Shown: positions 6,960 to 15,379 of the stretch, piece after piece
Numbering within the stretch: position 1 is the first letter of the stretch
How the letters are laid out: each line of letters starts with the position of its first letter
Source of the DNA: a virus
Length of the DNA: 64,000 nt
Virus record (IMG/VR): IMGVR_UViG_3300030329_005371
Span: 1 to 64,000 of that record
Strand: one strand, 5' to 3'
The notes under the pieces: generated by a model
The model's database searches: none
What the model was told of the DNA's origin: nothing
What the model saw: the letters and a program-made list of their open reading frames with translations, nothing else
Translations under genes and position numbers: made by a program

Positions 6960-7224
6960 CTTTGTAGTAGGGGATTTGGTATACTTTGTAGGGTATGAAG
7001 GACCCAGTGATAGAAACCGGTTGGGAGTAGTCGTCGATGTGAAGACAGGACAGTCACATTTTCCGCTCTATGTGGTACATTGGATTAAGGATAAACTCCA
7101 GTCAACGCACACCGCAAATCATATCGATTTGCTTTATACAACAGACATAATTGATGACGAAGTTAGTCCCAAGTCGCTACTCCATTTAAAAGACAGAGTA
7201 AATGATCGCGGTGAAGGCGATTAA
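6934..7224 (+). CDS. Small SH3-like barrel protein
   Basis: A 96-aa protein with VGDLVYFV, then LGVVVDV, then LYVVHWI: the recurrent barrel pattern of this phage, followed by an acidic tail. Start ATG 6934 overlaps the previous gene. First member of an AT-rich run of such genes. Role unknown. Confidence 0.65.
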   Translation: MTNPRKPLDFVVGDLVYFVGYEGPSDRNRLGVVVDVKTGQSHFPLYVVHWIKDKLQSTHTANHIDLLYTTDIIDDEVSPKSLLHLKDRVNDRGEGD

Positions 7225-7246
7225 TCAAAAAATTAACTAATTACAG

Positions 7247-7519
7247 ATGATGAAAATTACAAAACAATACGTGAAAGAGCTTATTCTTGAAGAGCTAACG
7301 AAAACCGACGTTAAAAAGCTTATCGATGATGCTATCGAAAAGAAAGAGAAAGAATTGCGTCGGGAGCTACCCAAGGAACTCAAGAAGGAACTTGAAGATA
7401 TGCTTAAGTCGAAGGATATTAAAACCGACATTGGCGAAATCGCCAAGAAGGTGATTAAAAAGCTTTATAAGGACTTGTCCTTTCATCATCCGTATATTAT
7501 CGATAGAATTAAGGTGTAG
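7247..7519 (+). CDS. Lys/Glu-rich coiled-coil protein (90 aa)
   Basis: Begins MMKITKQYVKELILEEL and continues as a long charged helix (residues 15-60) suited to coiled-coil formation. No enzyme motif. Start at ATG 7247 or 7250. It sits between two SH3-like genes and may assemble with virion or other phage proteins (inference). Confidence 0.6.
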   Translation: MMKITKQYVKELILEELTKTDVKKLIDDAIEKKEKELRRELPKELKKELEDMLKSKDIKTDIGEIAKKVIKKLYKDLSFHHPYIIDRIKV

Positions 7520-7524
7520 ACAAA

Positions 7525-7710
7525 TTGTTTAGTATGTTTTCCAAAGCCAAAGAAGGCGATTTCATTAAAGACCTAGGCGCGCGAAAGCGTTCATTAGGAC
7601 TAGTTATGGACATTGATAAAAAGACCAATATGATGCGCGTAAAGTTTCCAAAAGTTGGAAAGATACACTGGGTCATGTGGAGCAACCATGGTCATTATAA
7701 GGTAGTGTAA
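7525..7710 (+). CDS. Small SH3-like barrel protein
   Basis: A 61-aa protein with EGDFIKDLG, LGLVMDI and MRVKFPK...WVMW, matching the barrel pattern. The frame opens with TTG 7525; ATG 7534 is the alternative. It ends one base before the next gene. Function unknown. Confidence 0.6.
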   Translation: MFSMFSKAKEGDFIKDLGARKRSLGLVMDIDKKTNMMRVKFPKVGKIHWVMWSNHGHYKVV

Positions 7711-7711
7711 A

Positions 7712-7975
7712 ATGAAGTATATTGTAGGCGCCGGAATTGGTGGCTTGTTTGGAATTAGTGTACCGTTTATGATAGACGTACATGAAGCACAAGACAACGA
7801 AGTTCCGAGAGAAGAAGATTCCCAGCTTGTGGAAGAGAAGTTACCCAGTCCTATCGACGGAGCGCTTATTCTTCCCGATAATTATTGCGGGTATATCGAT
7901 TACAAAACTAAAGAAGTGAAAGAGCAAGCTAAAGAGTGTTTAAATAATCCTATGCTTGCTGTCCCTGCTATATAG
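7712..7975 (+). CDS. Hypothetical protein with N-terminal membrane segment (87 aa)
   Basis: The N-terminus MKYIVGAGIGGLFGISVPFM is a Gly-rich hydrophobic segment (signal anchor or single-pass). The rest is acidic and Pro-rich with two Cys, compatible with an extracytoplasmic domain. Function unknown. One base separates it from the preceding gene. Confidence 0.55.
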   Translation: MKYIVGAGIGGLFGISVPFMIDVHEAQDNEVPREEDSQLVEEKLPSPIDGALILPDNYCGYIDYKTKEVKEQAKECLNNPMLAVPAI

Positions 7976-7978
7976 TAT

Positions 7979-8251
7979 GTGGACATTATTCATTTAGAAC
8001 CCGGCGGGGTTATTATCGATCACAAGACCGGCGATGTTGGATTGCTTGTGCGTCGATATGATATTGTCGAGCATATACCTTTGTCACTGGATATGGTATA
8101 TGACCATGAGGAAGGCTTATGGGCATGGGAGATCCTTTGGAGCGGAAAAGACGCCGATAAAAACAATCGATATTTTCCCTATACTGAAACAGGATTGCTC
8201 AATATGATTCGGGTTGGAACTTTTGAGTATATTGCGTGCCAACAAAAGTAG
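7979..8251 (+). CDS. SH3-like protein, tandem paralogue A
   Basis: A 90-aa GTG-started protein (PGGVIIDHKTGDVGLLVRR ... WAWEILWSG ... GTFEYI). It aligns by eye with the next protein over most of its length (IID-turn-G-LV+R, then W-I+W, then a C-terminal V-G-EY/EW strand), so the two are a tandem duplication. Function unknown. Confidence 0.6.
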   Translation: MDIIHLEPGGVIIDHKTGDVGLLVRRYDIVEHIPLSLDMVYDHEEGLWAWEILWSGKDADKNNRYFPYTETGLLNMIRVGTFEYIACQQK

Positions 8252-8258
8252 TTATTGC

Positions 8259-8561
8259 ATGCATTATGACTTGCAAGAAAGGCTAGAAAGTGTTACACTT
8301 AGTGTTGGCGATATAATCATTGATACGTTTTCTGGTTATACCGGCATGCTTGTAAAACGTGAACGCCGCATTGATATGATGGATGATGATATGTACTTTT
8401 GGCAAATTAAGTGGATGACCAACGTTGAGCGCAATGATTTAAAACCTAATCATGCGCGTATTCGTCTGAGTGATTGGCTTGAGGAAGAAGGCATTAAGCT
8501 TTCAATTGTGGTGGGAGCGATGGAATGGCACTCAATTAATGGAGGAACTTTTGAGTTATAA
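8259..8561 (+). CDS. SH3-like protein, tandem paralogue B
   Basis: About 100 aa: VGDIIIDTFSGYTGMLVKR, then YFWQIKWM, then VGAMEWHSI. It is a clear relative of the protein just upstream. ATG 8259 is used; a TTG at 8214 would add 15 residues and overlap the previous gene. No strong ribosome site for either. Confidence 0.58.
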   Translation: MHYDLQERLESVTLSVGDIIIDTFSGYTGMLVKRERRIDMMDDDMYFWQIKWMTNVERNDLKPNHARIRLSDWLEEEGIKLSIVVGAMEWHSINGGTFEL

Positions 8562-9009
8562 TTGGAACGTATACAAACTATTTAGCAATGGCAATCGTGC
8601 GAAAGCACCGTTTGCTGTGGTGGAGGGAGAAGATTGTGAGAGTGAGAGCTTTATGTCTAAAGTGAAAAAAAATTTAGAAGAAAAATTTGGCGCTAAGGCT
8701 GCGCTTACAAAATACAAAATCATGCGCGCTGATCTGCCCCAAGAGGAGCGCGCGGATGTTGAAAAGGAAAAAAATTTGGTTTTGAGAAATCGTGTGCTTT
8801 CAACTAAAATAAAGGCGCTGGGACTTAACCTTCAAAATAAAAGAACGACGGGCGCCCTGGTTATGTCCAAAGATACAAATTGGAAATGGCAATGGTGTGT
8901 ATTGCGAATGTCTTCAAATCAATTTATTGCCGGGCTGTCGCCGAAATTTGATACAACGGAGAGTGCACAAGAGTGGATGAACAACGAAGTGAAAAATATA
9001 ACAAAGTAA
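8551..9009 (+). CDS. Hypothetical protein (about 152 aa)
   Basis: Unknown protein starting around SYNWNVYKLFSNG. GGAGG at 8541-8545 lies 5 nt before TTG 8551; ATG 8539 is another in-frame option. The middle is a charged helix (KVKKNLEEKFGAKAALTKYK). The C-terminal half (WKWQWCVLRMSSNQFIAGL ... TTESAQEWMNNE) resembles the small fold that places Trp-rich strands before a helix. The frame extends upstream through the previous gene, but that part is unlikely to be translated. Confidence 0.58.
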   Translation: MSYNWNVYKLFSNGNRAKAPFAVVEGEDCESESFMSKVKKNLEEKFGAKAALTKYKIMRADLPQEERADVEKEKNLVLRNRVLSTKIKALGLNLQNKRTTGALVMSKDTNWKWQWCVLRMSSNQFIAGLSPKFDTTESAQEWMNNEVKNITK

Positions 9010-9227
9010 TATGGGATATTTTTGAGGGTGATTTAGTCCAGGTTAAAAGATATACGTTAGATGGAGATATCTATTATGATTCTGGCATTGTTGTATCAGA
9101 TAAGGTAAATGATCAAATCTTATTATTTCCTTATGTTAATGTTTATGTCTTCAAATCGGGGATAGTAGAACGTCATCTTCCCAATACAGTTGAAATAATT
9201 TCTTCGAAAACAATTGTAGCCCCATAG
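8973..9227 (+). CDS. Small SH3-like barrel protein
   Basis: An 84-aa protein with EGDLVQVKRY, SGIVVSD and a following strand (ILLFPYVNVYVF), again the barrel pattern. It overlaps the previous gene by 37 nt from ATG 8973. Function unknown. Confidence 0.58.
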   Translation: MDEQRSEKYNKVIWDIFEGDLVQVKRYTLDGDIYYDSGIVVSDKVNDQILLFPYVNVYVFKSGIVERHLPNTVEIISSKTIVAP

Positions 9228-9247
9228 TTAAAAATGAGGGCGACATT

Positions 9248-9409
9248 TTGTTACATAAGTTTTTGGAATGGTCTGCGATCATAGGAATCCCAGTAAACAT
9301 TGGTTTGCTGGGATTTGGTGTATGGCATGATAGCACCTACTTTCAAGTTCTGTCTTTAGTGAATATTTTGCTCCTTGGGGTGATTTTTATACATAAGAAA
9401 GATAATTAA
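9248..9409 (+). CDS. Small two-pass membrane protein (53 aa), TTG start
   Basis: TTG 9248 with GAGGG about 8 nt upstream; TAA at 9407-9409. Two hydrophobic segments (WSAIIGIPVNIGLLGFGVW and VLSLVNILLLGVIFI) with a basic tail HKKDN, so it is probably a hairpin membrane protein. It lies just ahead of the secreted protease gene. Confidence 0.5.
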   Translation: MLHKFLEWSAIIGIPVNIGLLGFGVWHDSTYFQVLSLVNILLLGVIFIHKKDN

Positions 9410-9424
9410 AAAAGGAGTAAGATT

Positions 9425-10150
9425 ATGAGAAAGTTATTTGCTTTATTGATGGGATTGATGGTTTCGACTACGGCATTGGCGAATCCTCCCGGAGACTTCC
9501 AAACAGTATCTATTGAGGAAGGCTTAAATAAAAACGAGAAAAAGGTAAGAGAAGCCGCTGTCAAGATTACTGACGGATATGGTCATGGTTCCGGCAGCAT
9601 TATAAAATACTATGATATGCAATTGGTCTTAACCGCGCAACACGTAGCAAGTGGGCGCATAGGAAGCGAGTATCTTGTTATCAACGGCAATACCTTAGAC
9701 AAAGCCATATTGGTATACGCAGATCCGTTAAATGACATTGCTGTATTGTGGATGCGGCCCGGCAATCAATTAGAAGGAAGAGGTCTTAAATATAGCCCAA
9801 GAGAAGAGCTAGCTCCCATCGGCGCGGCAATTACTTACTCTGGGCACCCATCGTGGCACAGTTTAATGACATATCGTGGCTACGTAGCGGGCGTGGAGAC
9901 TCTTCCTGGCGCAGGGCCACAGCTTATGCTTAATACTTATGGATGGTTCGGCTGCAGTGGTTCTGTTATTTATGATACAAGTGGGAATATTGTTGGTATA
10001 CTATGGGGAGTCGATATAGAAACACGACCAGACCTTCAAGTTCAGGAAAATATGATTTGGGTCTCCCCAATTCAAAACTTAAACATGAAGCTTGCTATCA
10101 AAGAATTATGTATTGCTCTCGAAGATGAGCCTAAAGCATGTAGAAAATGA
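9425..10150 (+). CDS. Secreted trypsin-like serine protease
   Basis: A 241-aa protein with a clear signal peptide (MRKLFALLMGLMVSTTALAN, cleavage after about residue 19) and a chymotrypsin/HtrA-type catalytic triad: His73 in TAQHVA, Asp104 in LNDIAVL, Ser178 in GCSGS. It lacks a PDZ domain. It is predicted to act in the periplasm, for example on envelope proteins during infection. SD AAGGAG sits 9413-9418. It overlaps the Nudix gene by ATGA, so both are translated together although one is exported and the other is cytosolic or virion-bound. The GCSGS nucleophile loop differs from the usual G(N/D)SGG. Confidence 0.85.
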   Translation: MRKLFALLMGLMVSTTALANPPGDFQTVSIEEGLNKNEKKVREAAVKITDGYGHGSGSIIKYYDMQLVLTAQHVASGRIGSEYLVINGNTLDKAILVYADPLNDIAVLWMRPGNQLEGRGLKYSPREELAPIGAAITYSGHPSWHSLMTYRGYVAGVETLPGAGPQLMLNTYGWFGCSGSVIYDTSGNIVGILWGVDIETRPDLQVQENMIWVSPIQNLNMKLAIKELCIALEDEPKACRK

Positions 10151-10596
10151 CCAAATGGGGCAAATTTCTCACCGAAGGTGAGTTAAAAACAGTAGGAGTT
10201 GTTGTTTGTCTTAACGATAAGCAACAATTTCTTGTTATTAGGCGTTCTGATATTGATGACCGAGAGGGTCAATGGACTATACCCGGAGGCCATATTGATG
10301 AAAAAGATAGTTCTATTGAAGCAGGGGCTGTTAGGGAACTCAAAGAAGAGACAAATTTAGTCTGTAAAACGTCTGATTTAACATATTTAGGCGAACCTAA
10401 GAAAGAAAAGTTCTATTTTTTGACTCAAAAATGGTCGGGGGACGTAAAAGTGGACAAGCCCAATCCAGAAACTGGAGAAATTGAGCACGATGACTGGAAA
10501 TGGCTTACAATTGAAGAGATAAAAGAGATAGAGAATAGTGAAATTCCGATCTATTTATTGGAGAAAGCGCTTGAGATCTCCAAAAATGATGACTGA
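10147..10596 (+). CDS. Nudix hydrolase with capsid-targeting-like N-terminus
   Basis: A 149-aa Nudix protein. The Nudix box runs from GGHIDEKDSS (about 47) to RELKEETNL (63-71), with the metal-binding RExxEE intact; the first Glu of the consensus is displaced. Nudix enzymes cleave nucleoside-diphosphate-linked substrates (NDP-sugars, NADH, ADP-ribose, capped RNA); the substrate here is unknown. The N-terminus MTKWGKFLTE is a short variant of the W-x-K-(F/Y)-L-x-E leader found on the following genes, so it may be packaged and cleaved after Glu10. Coupled by ATGA to the protease gene. Confidence 0.85.
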   Translation: MTKWGKFLTEGELKTVGVVVCLNDKQQFLVIRRSDIDDREGQWTIPGGHIDEKDSSIEAGAVRELKEETNLVCKTSDLTYLGEPKKEKFYFLTQKWSGDVKVDKPNPETGEIEHDDWKWLTIEEIKEIENSEIPIYLLEKALEISKNDD

Positions 10597-13255
10597 CGAA
10601 GAAATTTTACAAAAAGCAACACTTTTACTTGAAAAAATGAGCAAAAAATCGCCAAAAAAACGCGGTTTTGGCCAAGGAACGCCTCCGAAAGGCGAATTTT
10701 ATAAAAAACAAGACATTTATCTTGAAGAAGATATCCTTCGTGAAATTTCGGACACCGAATTTAGAGGTGTTGAAGCAATTTTACAAAAAATTGCCGATAA
10801 CCCAGAGGGAGTTTTGGCTTTTGACAAACTTTTTGGCGATAAAACGCGCATTGTCATACCATTTCCCGTAAAAGATAACTCCTCGGACCTGGGCCAATGG
10901 GTTTATGAACTTGAGCAAAACTTAGAAGTTCAACCTGACTACGAAAAAGGCATGCTTTCAATAGATAGAGAGTGGGAAGACCACGATCGACCAATCGATG
11001 ACGATATGGACCGCTTGTGGGGCTCTGGAAAGCGGCCAAAAAAGATAAAAAAGAAGCTTCAAATGAAAATTGGTAGATATTTTACCAAATTAGACGAATT
11101 AGTAAAAGAATATCACGCCTTAAGAACAAAAATTGTTGAACGATCCGATGATTATATAATAGATGATATTGTAGATGTACCAGGGATGAGAATTACCACC
11201 GGAGAAGAAGAAGAACACTTAGATAAACAAGAATTAAAGAAACTTAACAAACTTCGCAATAGTTTAGAGTTGTATATGGGAGGGGCTTCCTCTGGAGGGG
11301 TGGCAAAATACATTTTAACCCCTCAACAGAAGGCGGAATGGGCAGATAATGAACAAATACGTCGAGATAGACAAGATAAAGAAGACGCGCGCCGCGGAAG
11401 ACCGGTGCGCAAAAGAAAACCAATAGTTACTCCTGATACTGGCTTTAAGATAATGGGTAATTATTGGGTAGATAACGCAAAATATGTCAAAGAAAACATA
11501 AATGATCTGGAAAATGACAAATATTCTATTATTTTAACGCGCCACCCCGTTGATGTTATGAGAATGTCAGATTTTGACAAAATAACATCTTGTCATACAC
11601 CTCCAAGTCGTACTGGAGGAGAACAAAGCTACTATAAATGCGCAGTTGCTGAAGCTCAGGGCCATGGAGCGATCGCTTATGTGGTAGAAACTGAAGAATT
11701 GCTCTCGCAAACAAACACAGGCAACATCGAAAGTGCTGAACAAGAACTTGAAGAGTACGATGAGATTTTTTCAGAGCAAAATCGCTATCTTCACGGTACT
11801 AACTTAGATTTAGACCCAGTTGCTCGAACAAGATTAAGACAACTTCGTTATTTTCGTGATTTTGACGGAAAAGAGGAGCCATATGGCAAAGAACTCGCAG
11901 TTCCCGAAAAGTTTACCTATGGTTTAGACATTCCTGGTCTTGTGAGCACAGTAACAAGATGGGCGAGAGAAAAACAAGAGAATTTGTTCGACAAACTACC
12001 AAGAAAGGATGGGAAAATTAATTTAGATAATTTCGAAATCTATGGAGGCTCTTATGAGGACACTTCTGGTGTTACTGGTCGAAAAGAGTTGATGATGAAT
12101 TTGACAAAGTTTATGAGCAGTGATTTTATAGGAGCAGTTAAACAAAACCTTGAAACCGAAAATGATATGCCTCCTGAATGGGTCGGAGACATTGGTGCGC
12201 TTCTTAAGCGTGAGTGCTCAGTGGTTACAGAAGAGTGGAATCCTAAATACGCTAATTGTAAAGTAGATTTTTATGTCAAAAATAACGGTAACAATGATTG
12301 GTATATTTATCCAGAAGGCAAGTTGATGCTTACATGGGATGTGTCAGAATGGAAGCAACTTCCTAATGTAATAGCTGGTCAAGACATTGCCGATTATTTA
12401 AACCAATCTTATTTTGACCCAGAAAATGCTTCGGGTGATCTGTTCGATGACGACAAAGGAGCAATTTATCGCGGTGGAACAGAAGAGCATCCAGAAATTG
12501 TTTGGCGTTGTGAATTTAACAACAAATTAGTGCCCGGGATGGGCGGCGAAGAGATAGTTTATGATGCAGACGGATTTAAGCATTTTTGTAAAGGCGTCGA
12601 TCAGTTGGACGACAAACGAGACACATTCCAGGCGATTGTAGAACAATTTGCCAAATCGCAAGGCTGGCTCGAAGGTCACGCTTATATGAGCTTAGCGCAG
12701 AAAATCGAGAATAACGAGATTGGCGCCTATGAATGGGATGTAGAATACGACAAAGAGCATTATACTGAGTCATACGAAGCATGGGCTACAATATCTTATG
12801 ATTTTGATCCCGAAGAATTGGGAATTGAGCCAAGGATTTTGTTTGATCTCGTAGATCGTAGAGAGTTTGCGCTTCGTCTTAGGGGATACTTAACTGCGCA
12901 GGCTAGAGAAGACACAGGCGGCGAATATTGGCTCTCTATACGCGATAAGAGCGCAGTAGAAGTTGGAGGCGAAGTTCGCTATAGTATAACTTTTAAAGTA
13001 GACGCAGACACCCCTGATGACCTTGTGGCGCAGTTTTATGAACTGGTTACGGGAGAGATGGATGATGAAGACGAAATTGCGAAGGCATTTATGGGCGCTT
13101 TACGAGAAGAAGCAGCAAAAAATGGCGTTAAACTTAGCAGGTCGAGTCCGGGGTCCGAAAAAGCTCGCGACTTTGATGCGCTTCAAGATCTAGGCGAGAA
13201 CAAACAATACAATGCTGACTATTTAGTTAAAACGTGGAAGAGGTTTATTCTATGA
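10586..13255 (+). CDS. Large hypothetical protein (about 890 aa)
   Basis: A very large acidic protein starting MMTDEEILQKATLLLEKM at 10586 or 10589, inside the Nudix gene end. It has Lys-rich N-terminal segments, a Cys/His-containing motif (ITSCHTPPSR ... YYKCAVAEAQGHGAIAYVV, near residues 335-370) and several alpha/beta stretches towards the C-terminus. I do not recognise the family. Size and position among capsid-targeted genes suggest a virion protein (inference). The C-terminus ends ...YLVKTWKRFIL, a match to the W-(R/K)-x-(F/Y)-L leader seen at the N-termini of its neighbours. It overlaps the next gene by ATGA. Confidence 0.75.
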   Translation: MMTDEEILQKATLLLEKMSKKSPKKRGFGQGTPPKGEFYKKQDIYLEEDILREISDTEFRGVEAILQKIADNPEGVLAFDKLFGDKTRIVIPFPVKDNSSDLGQWVYELEQNLEVQPDYEKGMLSIDREWEDHDRPIDDDMDRLWGSGKRPKKIKKKLQMKIGRYFTKLDELVKEYHALRTKIVERSDDYIIDDIVDVPGMRITTGEEEEHLDKQELKKLNKLRNSLELYMGGASSGGVAKYILTPQQKAEWADNEQIRRDRQDKEDARRGRPVRKRKPIVTPDTGFKIMGNYWVDNAKYVKENINDLENDKYSIILTRHPVDVMRMSDFDKITSCHTPPSRTGGEQSYYKCAVAEAQGHGAIAYVVETEELLSQTNTGNIESAEQELEEYDEIFSEQNRYLHGTNLDLDPVARTRLRQLRYFRDFDGKEEPYGKELAVPEKFTYGLDIPGLVSTVTRWAREKQENLFDKLPRKDGKINLDNFEIYGGSYEDTSGVTGRKELMMNLTKFMSSDFIGAVKQNLETENDMPPEWVGDIGALLKRECSVVTEEWNPKYANCKVDFYVKNNGNNDWYIYPEGKLMLTWDVSEWKQLPNVIAGQDIADYLNQSYFDPENASGDLFDDDKGAIYRGGTEEHPEIVWRCEFNNKLVPGMGGEEIVYDADGFKHFCKGVDQLDDKRDTFQAIVEQFAKSQGWLEGHAYMSLAQKIENNEIGAYEWDVEYDKEHYTESYEAWATISYDFDPEELGIEPRILFDLVDRREFALRLRGYLTAQAREDTGGEYWLSIRDKSAVEVGGEVRYSITFKVDADTPDDLVAQFYELVTGEMDDEDEIAKAFMGALREEAAKNGVKLSRSSPGSEKARDFDALQDLGENKQYNADYLVKTWKRFIL

Positions 13256-14001
13256 GTGATAAGATGTTAATGGAAAATTGGCGGAAGTATTTGCTGGAAA
13301 GTCCGAGATACGGGGAGGCTTCTGTAGTCGACATTTCACCAGAGGCGCGCCGTCAGGCTTTTCAGCGACAGCAAGCGGGCGCAGATGTTCAGTCTTTTAG
13401 CGATGCTTTGGCATCAATTTATGGTGATGAAGAACCATCAGATCCGTGGTCTGATCGTGAGGATTATGAAGCAGGCGACACAGAACTCGCAGAGCGGACG
13501 ACCGGCCCAACTGTTGCAGAATTTCTACAATTTTTACGAAATACAACTCAGCGAGAGAAAGCAAAAGGAATATCGTCTGACTTATTGGATTTTGCGACAG
13601 GTGTTATAACTGGTGGTTATGAAAAGTTTATTCAGGCTGCTGCTAAAGCTGCGCATGATGATAAATCTATTTTAAAAGGTGATTATAAAGATAATCCTTA
13701 TTTAGCCTATATTGATTTTGATCCAAAGTATGAACAGATACTAAGGCCACAAATTTTTGATAATTTTCTAGAAGATCTTCCAAACGCTTTGGGTGCACTT
13801 TCAAAAAATTCGGTAATGCCCGATCTTGACGAACTATTACGAAGATATGTTCTTGCTAACTATGATATATCCCTTCCGAAAGTAGCTCGTGCATCAGAAG
13901 ACTGGAGCTTAGTAGGATGGGAATATCGCCGTGGAAAATTTAATGAATCCAAATTCCACGACAACTGGCGCAACTTTCTGCTCACCGAGGAAAAGTTATG
14001 A
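13252..14001 (+). CDS. Capsid-targeted-type protein, unknown cargo (249 aa)
   Basis: Starts MSDKMLMENWRKYLLE at 13252 (ATGA overlap), carrying the full leader motif with a possible (L)-x-E cleavage after Glu16. The body is acidic and mostly helical with no enzyme motif. The C-terminus ends HDNWRNFLLTEEKL, a second copy of the leader-like motif including L-x-E. A longer reading from 13234 would add six residues before the leader and is not favoured. Probably a virion-internal protein (inference). Confidence 0.75.
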   Translation: MSDKMLMENWRKYLLESPRYGEASVVDISPEARRQAFQRQQAGADVQSFSDALASIYGDEEPSDPWSDREDYEAGDTELAERTTGPTVAEFLQFLRNTTQREKAKGISSDLLDFATGVITGGYEKFIQAAAKAAHDDKSILKGDYKDNPYLAYIDFDPKYEQILRPQIFDNFLEDLPNALGALSKNSVMPDLDELLRRYVLANYDISLPKVARASEDWSLVGWEYRRGKFNESKFHDNWRNFLLTEEKL

Positions 14002-14744
14002 AGCTCCTAATAGAGGGCTGGCGCAAATTCTTAAAAGAAGAAAAGCTTATTAAGGAAGACATGGGCGATTACTACGACACGCTTTCTGAAGATGACCTTT
14101 ACGATCTTGACATTGAAGAATTGTTGGACCTGAGAGATTTTATCGAAGACTTTGGTGGGCCCGGGCCACAGAGCGACCCAAAGGATTTATACCCTACTAT
14201 TATGGCTCGCATTGAAGCGATTGAGGACGAAGAAGATCATGCGCCTCCACCAGACCGCAAAATCGAAGGTCTTTATGACGGTGAGTTTGCTATGAGGCTG
14301 CTGAAGGCATTTTTCTCCAGTGCCAACTCGGGCATTGAACTCGCATCGATGATACCCGGAGCAGAAAGTCTGTCAGAAGAGTTTAGTCGTATCCGAGGTC
14401 ATGTCGTAAGATTGGTTGAATATGCAGAAGACGGTAATGACTATCCATGGTTGACTATTGATGAAACTGAGGAGCACCCAGATGTGTTGACCAACGATGT
14501 ACGAATGCTGCTTATACAGATGATAGGCACTGCGTTTGAGGGAGAGATGGACGAGGAACAAAAAGAAGTTATATCCGGGTATCACAATTGGATTGATTCT
14601 ATGCACAATCTTAAGGACTATGCTTCTTATGACCTACACGGGAAAAAAAAGGCTGGGTATCCTCCGTCGCGCGCGGCTTCTGGAATGTATAAGAGATACG
14701 AATATGCTTACGAATTTCTTAAAGATTGGGTAGGTGGCGAATGA
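13998..14744 (+). CDS. Capsid-targeted-type protein, unknown cargo (248 aa)
   Basis: Leader MKLLIEGWRKFLKE (cleavage possible after Glu14), then a very acidic body rich in Asp/Glu with helical segments and a hydrophobic helix near 95-125 (LLKAFFSSANSGIELASMI). No enzymatic motif seen. ATGA overlaps on both sides show tight translational coupling in the cargo operon. Confidence 0.75.
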   Translation: MKLLIEGWRKFLKEEKLIKEDMGDYYDTLSEDDLYDLDIEELLDLRDFIEDFGGPGPQSDPKDLYPTIMARIEAIEDEEDHAPPPDRKIEGLYDGEFAMRLLKAFFSSANSGIELASMIPGAESLSEEFSRIRGHVVRLVEYAEDGNDYPWLTIDETEEHPDVLTNDVRMLLIQMIGTAFEGEMDEEQKEVISGYHNWIDSMHNLKDYASYDLHGKKKAGYPPSRAASGMYKRYEYAYEFLKDWVGGE

Positions 14745-15379
14745 AACTCTTAATGGAAAATTGGCGGAAGTTCATCTCAGAGGGCATGAAAACTGTCGAT
14801 GATCTTGTGAGCTTTGTGGATGAAGAATATCCAGAATATCAAACCGACTTATATGTTCGCATCCGCAAGGAGGATGACGGCCCCGGTATTGACTTTACTT
14901 ATGCTTTTATTGATGAAAGCGGAGAAGTTCTTGATCTCGGCTGGAATGATGCTTTTGATGGTAAAGTTACAATCGTGCCGGCGTGGGAGCTTCCTGACGA
15001 TGGTCCTTGCGCAGGAGCATATCAAGTCAAATGGGCCTCTGCGAAACGTGGGTGGGGACCATTGCTTTATGATGTGGCAATGGAATATGCTACAATGCAC
15101 GGAAATGGTCTTATTGCGGATCGTGAAGAAGTTTCAGATCAAGCGCGACCGATCTGGGATTATTATTTAAGCAATCGCGGAGATGTTAAAAGTCACCAGC
15201 TTGATGACAAACACAATACACTAACGCCAGATGTAGAAAAGGACAATTGTGATCAGTATATTGCTAGTCTTGGAGGCAAATACAACTGGCAAGAAAACGC
15301 TCTAAGTAAAAGATACACAAAAGAGCCTACAACTATGGCCGAACTAGAAAAATTAGGGAGGCTTATGAACGAGACATGA
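14741..15379 (+). CDS. Capsid-targeted GNAT-like acetyltransferase
   Basis: Leader MKLLMENWRKFISE, then an alpha/beta domain of about 190 aa. The segment KRGWGPLLYDVAMEYATMHG followed by GLIADREEVSDQARPIWDYY resembles the acetyl-CoA-binding loop-helix and following strand-helix of GNAT-type N-acetyltransferases. If injected it could modify a host protein or small molecule early in infection (inference). The start at 14741 is set by the leader and the ATGA overlap; an upstream reading from 14726 is not favoured. Confidence 0.7.
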   Translation: MKLLMENWRKFISEGMKTVDDLVSFVDEEYPEYQTDLYVRIRKEDDGPGIDFTYAFIDESGEVLDLGWNDAFDGKVTIVPAWELPDDGPCAGAYQVKWASAKRGWGPLLYDVAMEYATMHGNGLIADREEVSDQARPIWDYYLSNRGDVKSHQLDDKHNTLTPDVEKDNCDQYIASLGGKYNWQENALSKRYTKEPTTMAELEKLGRLMNET

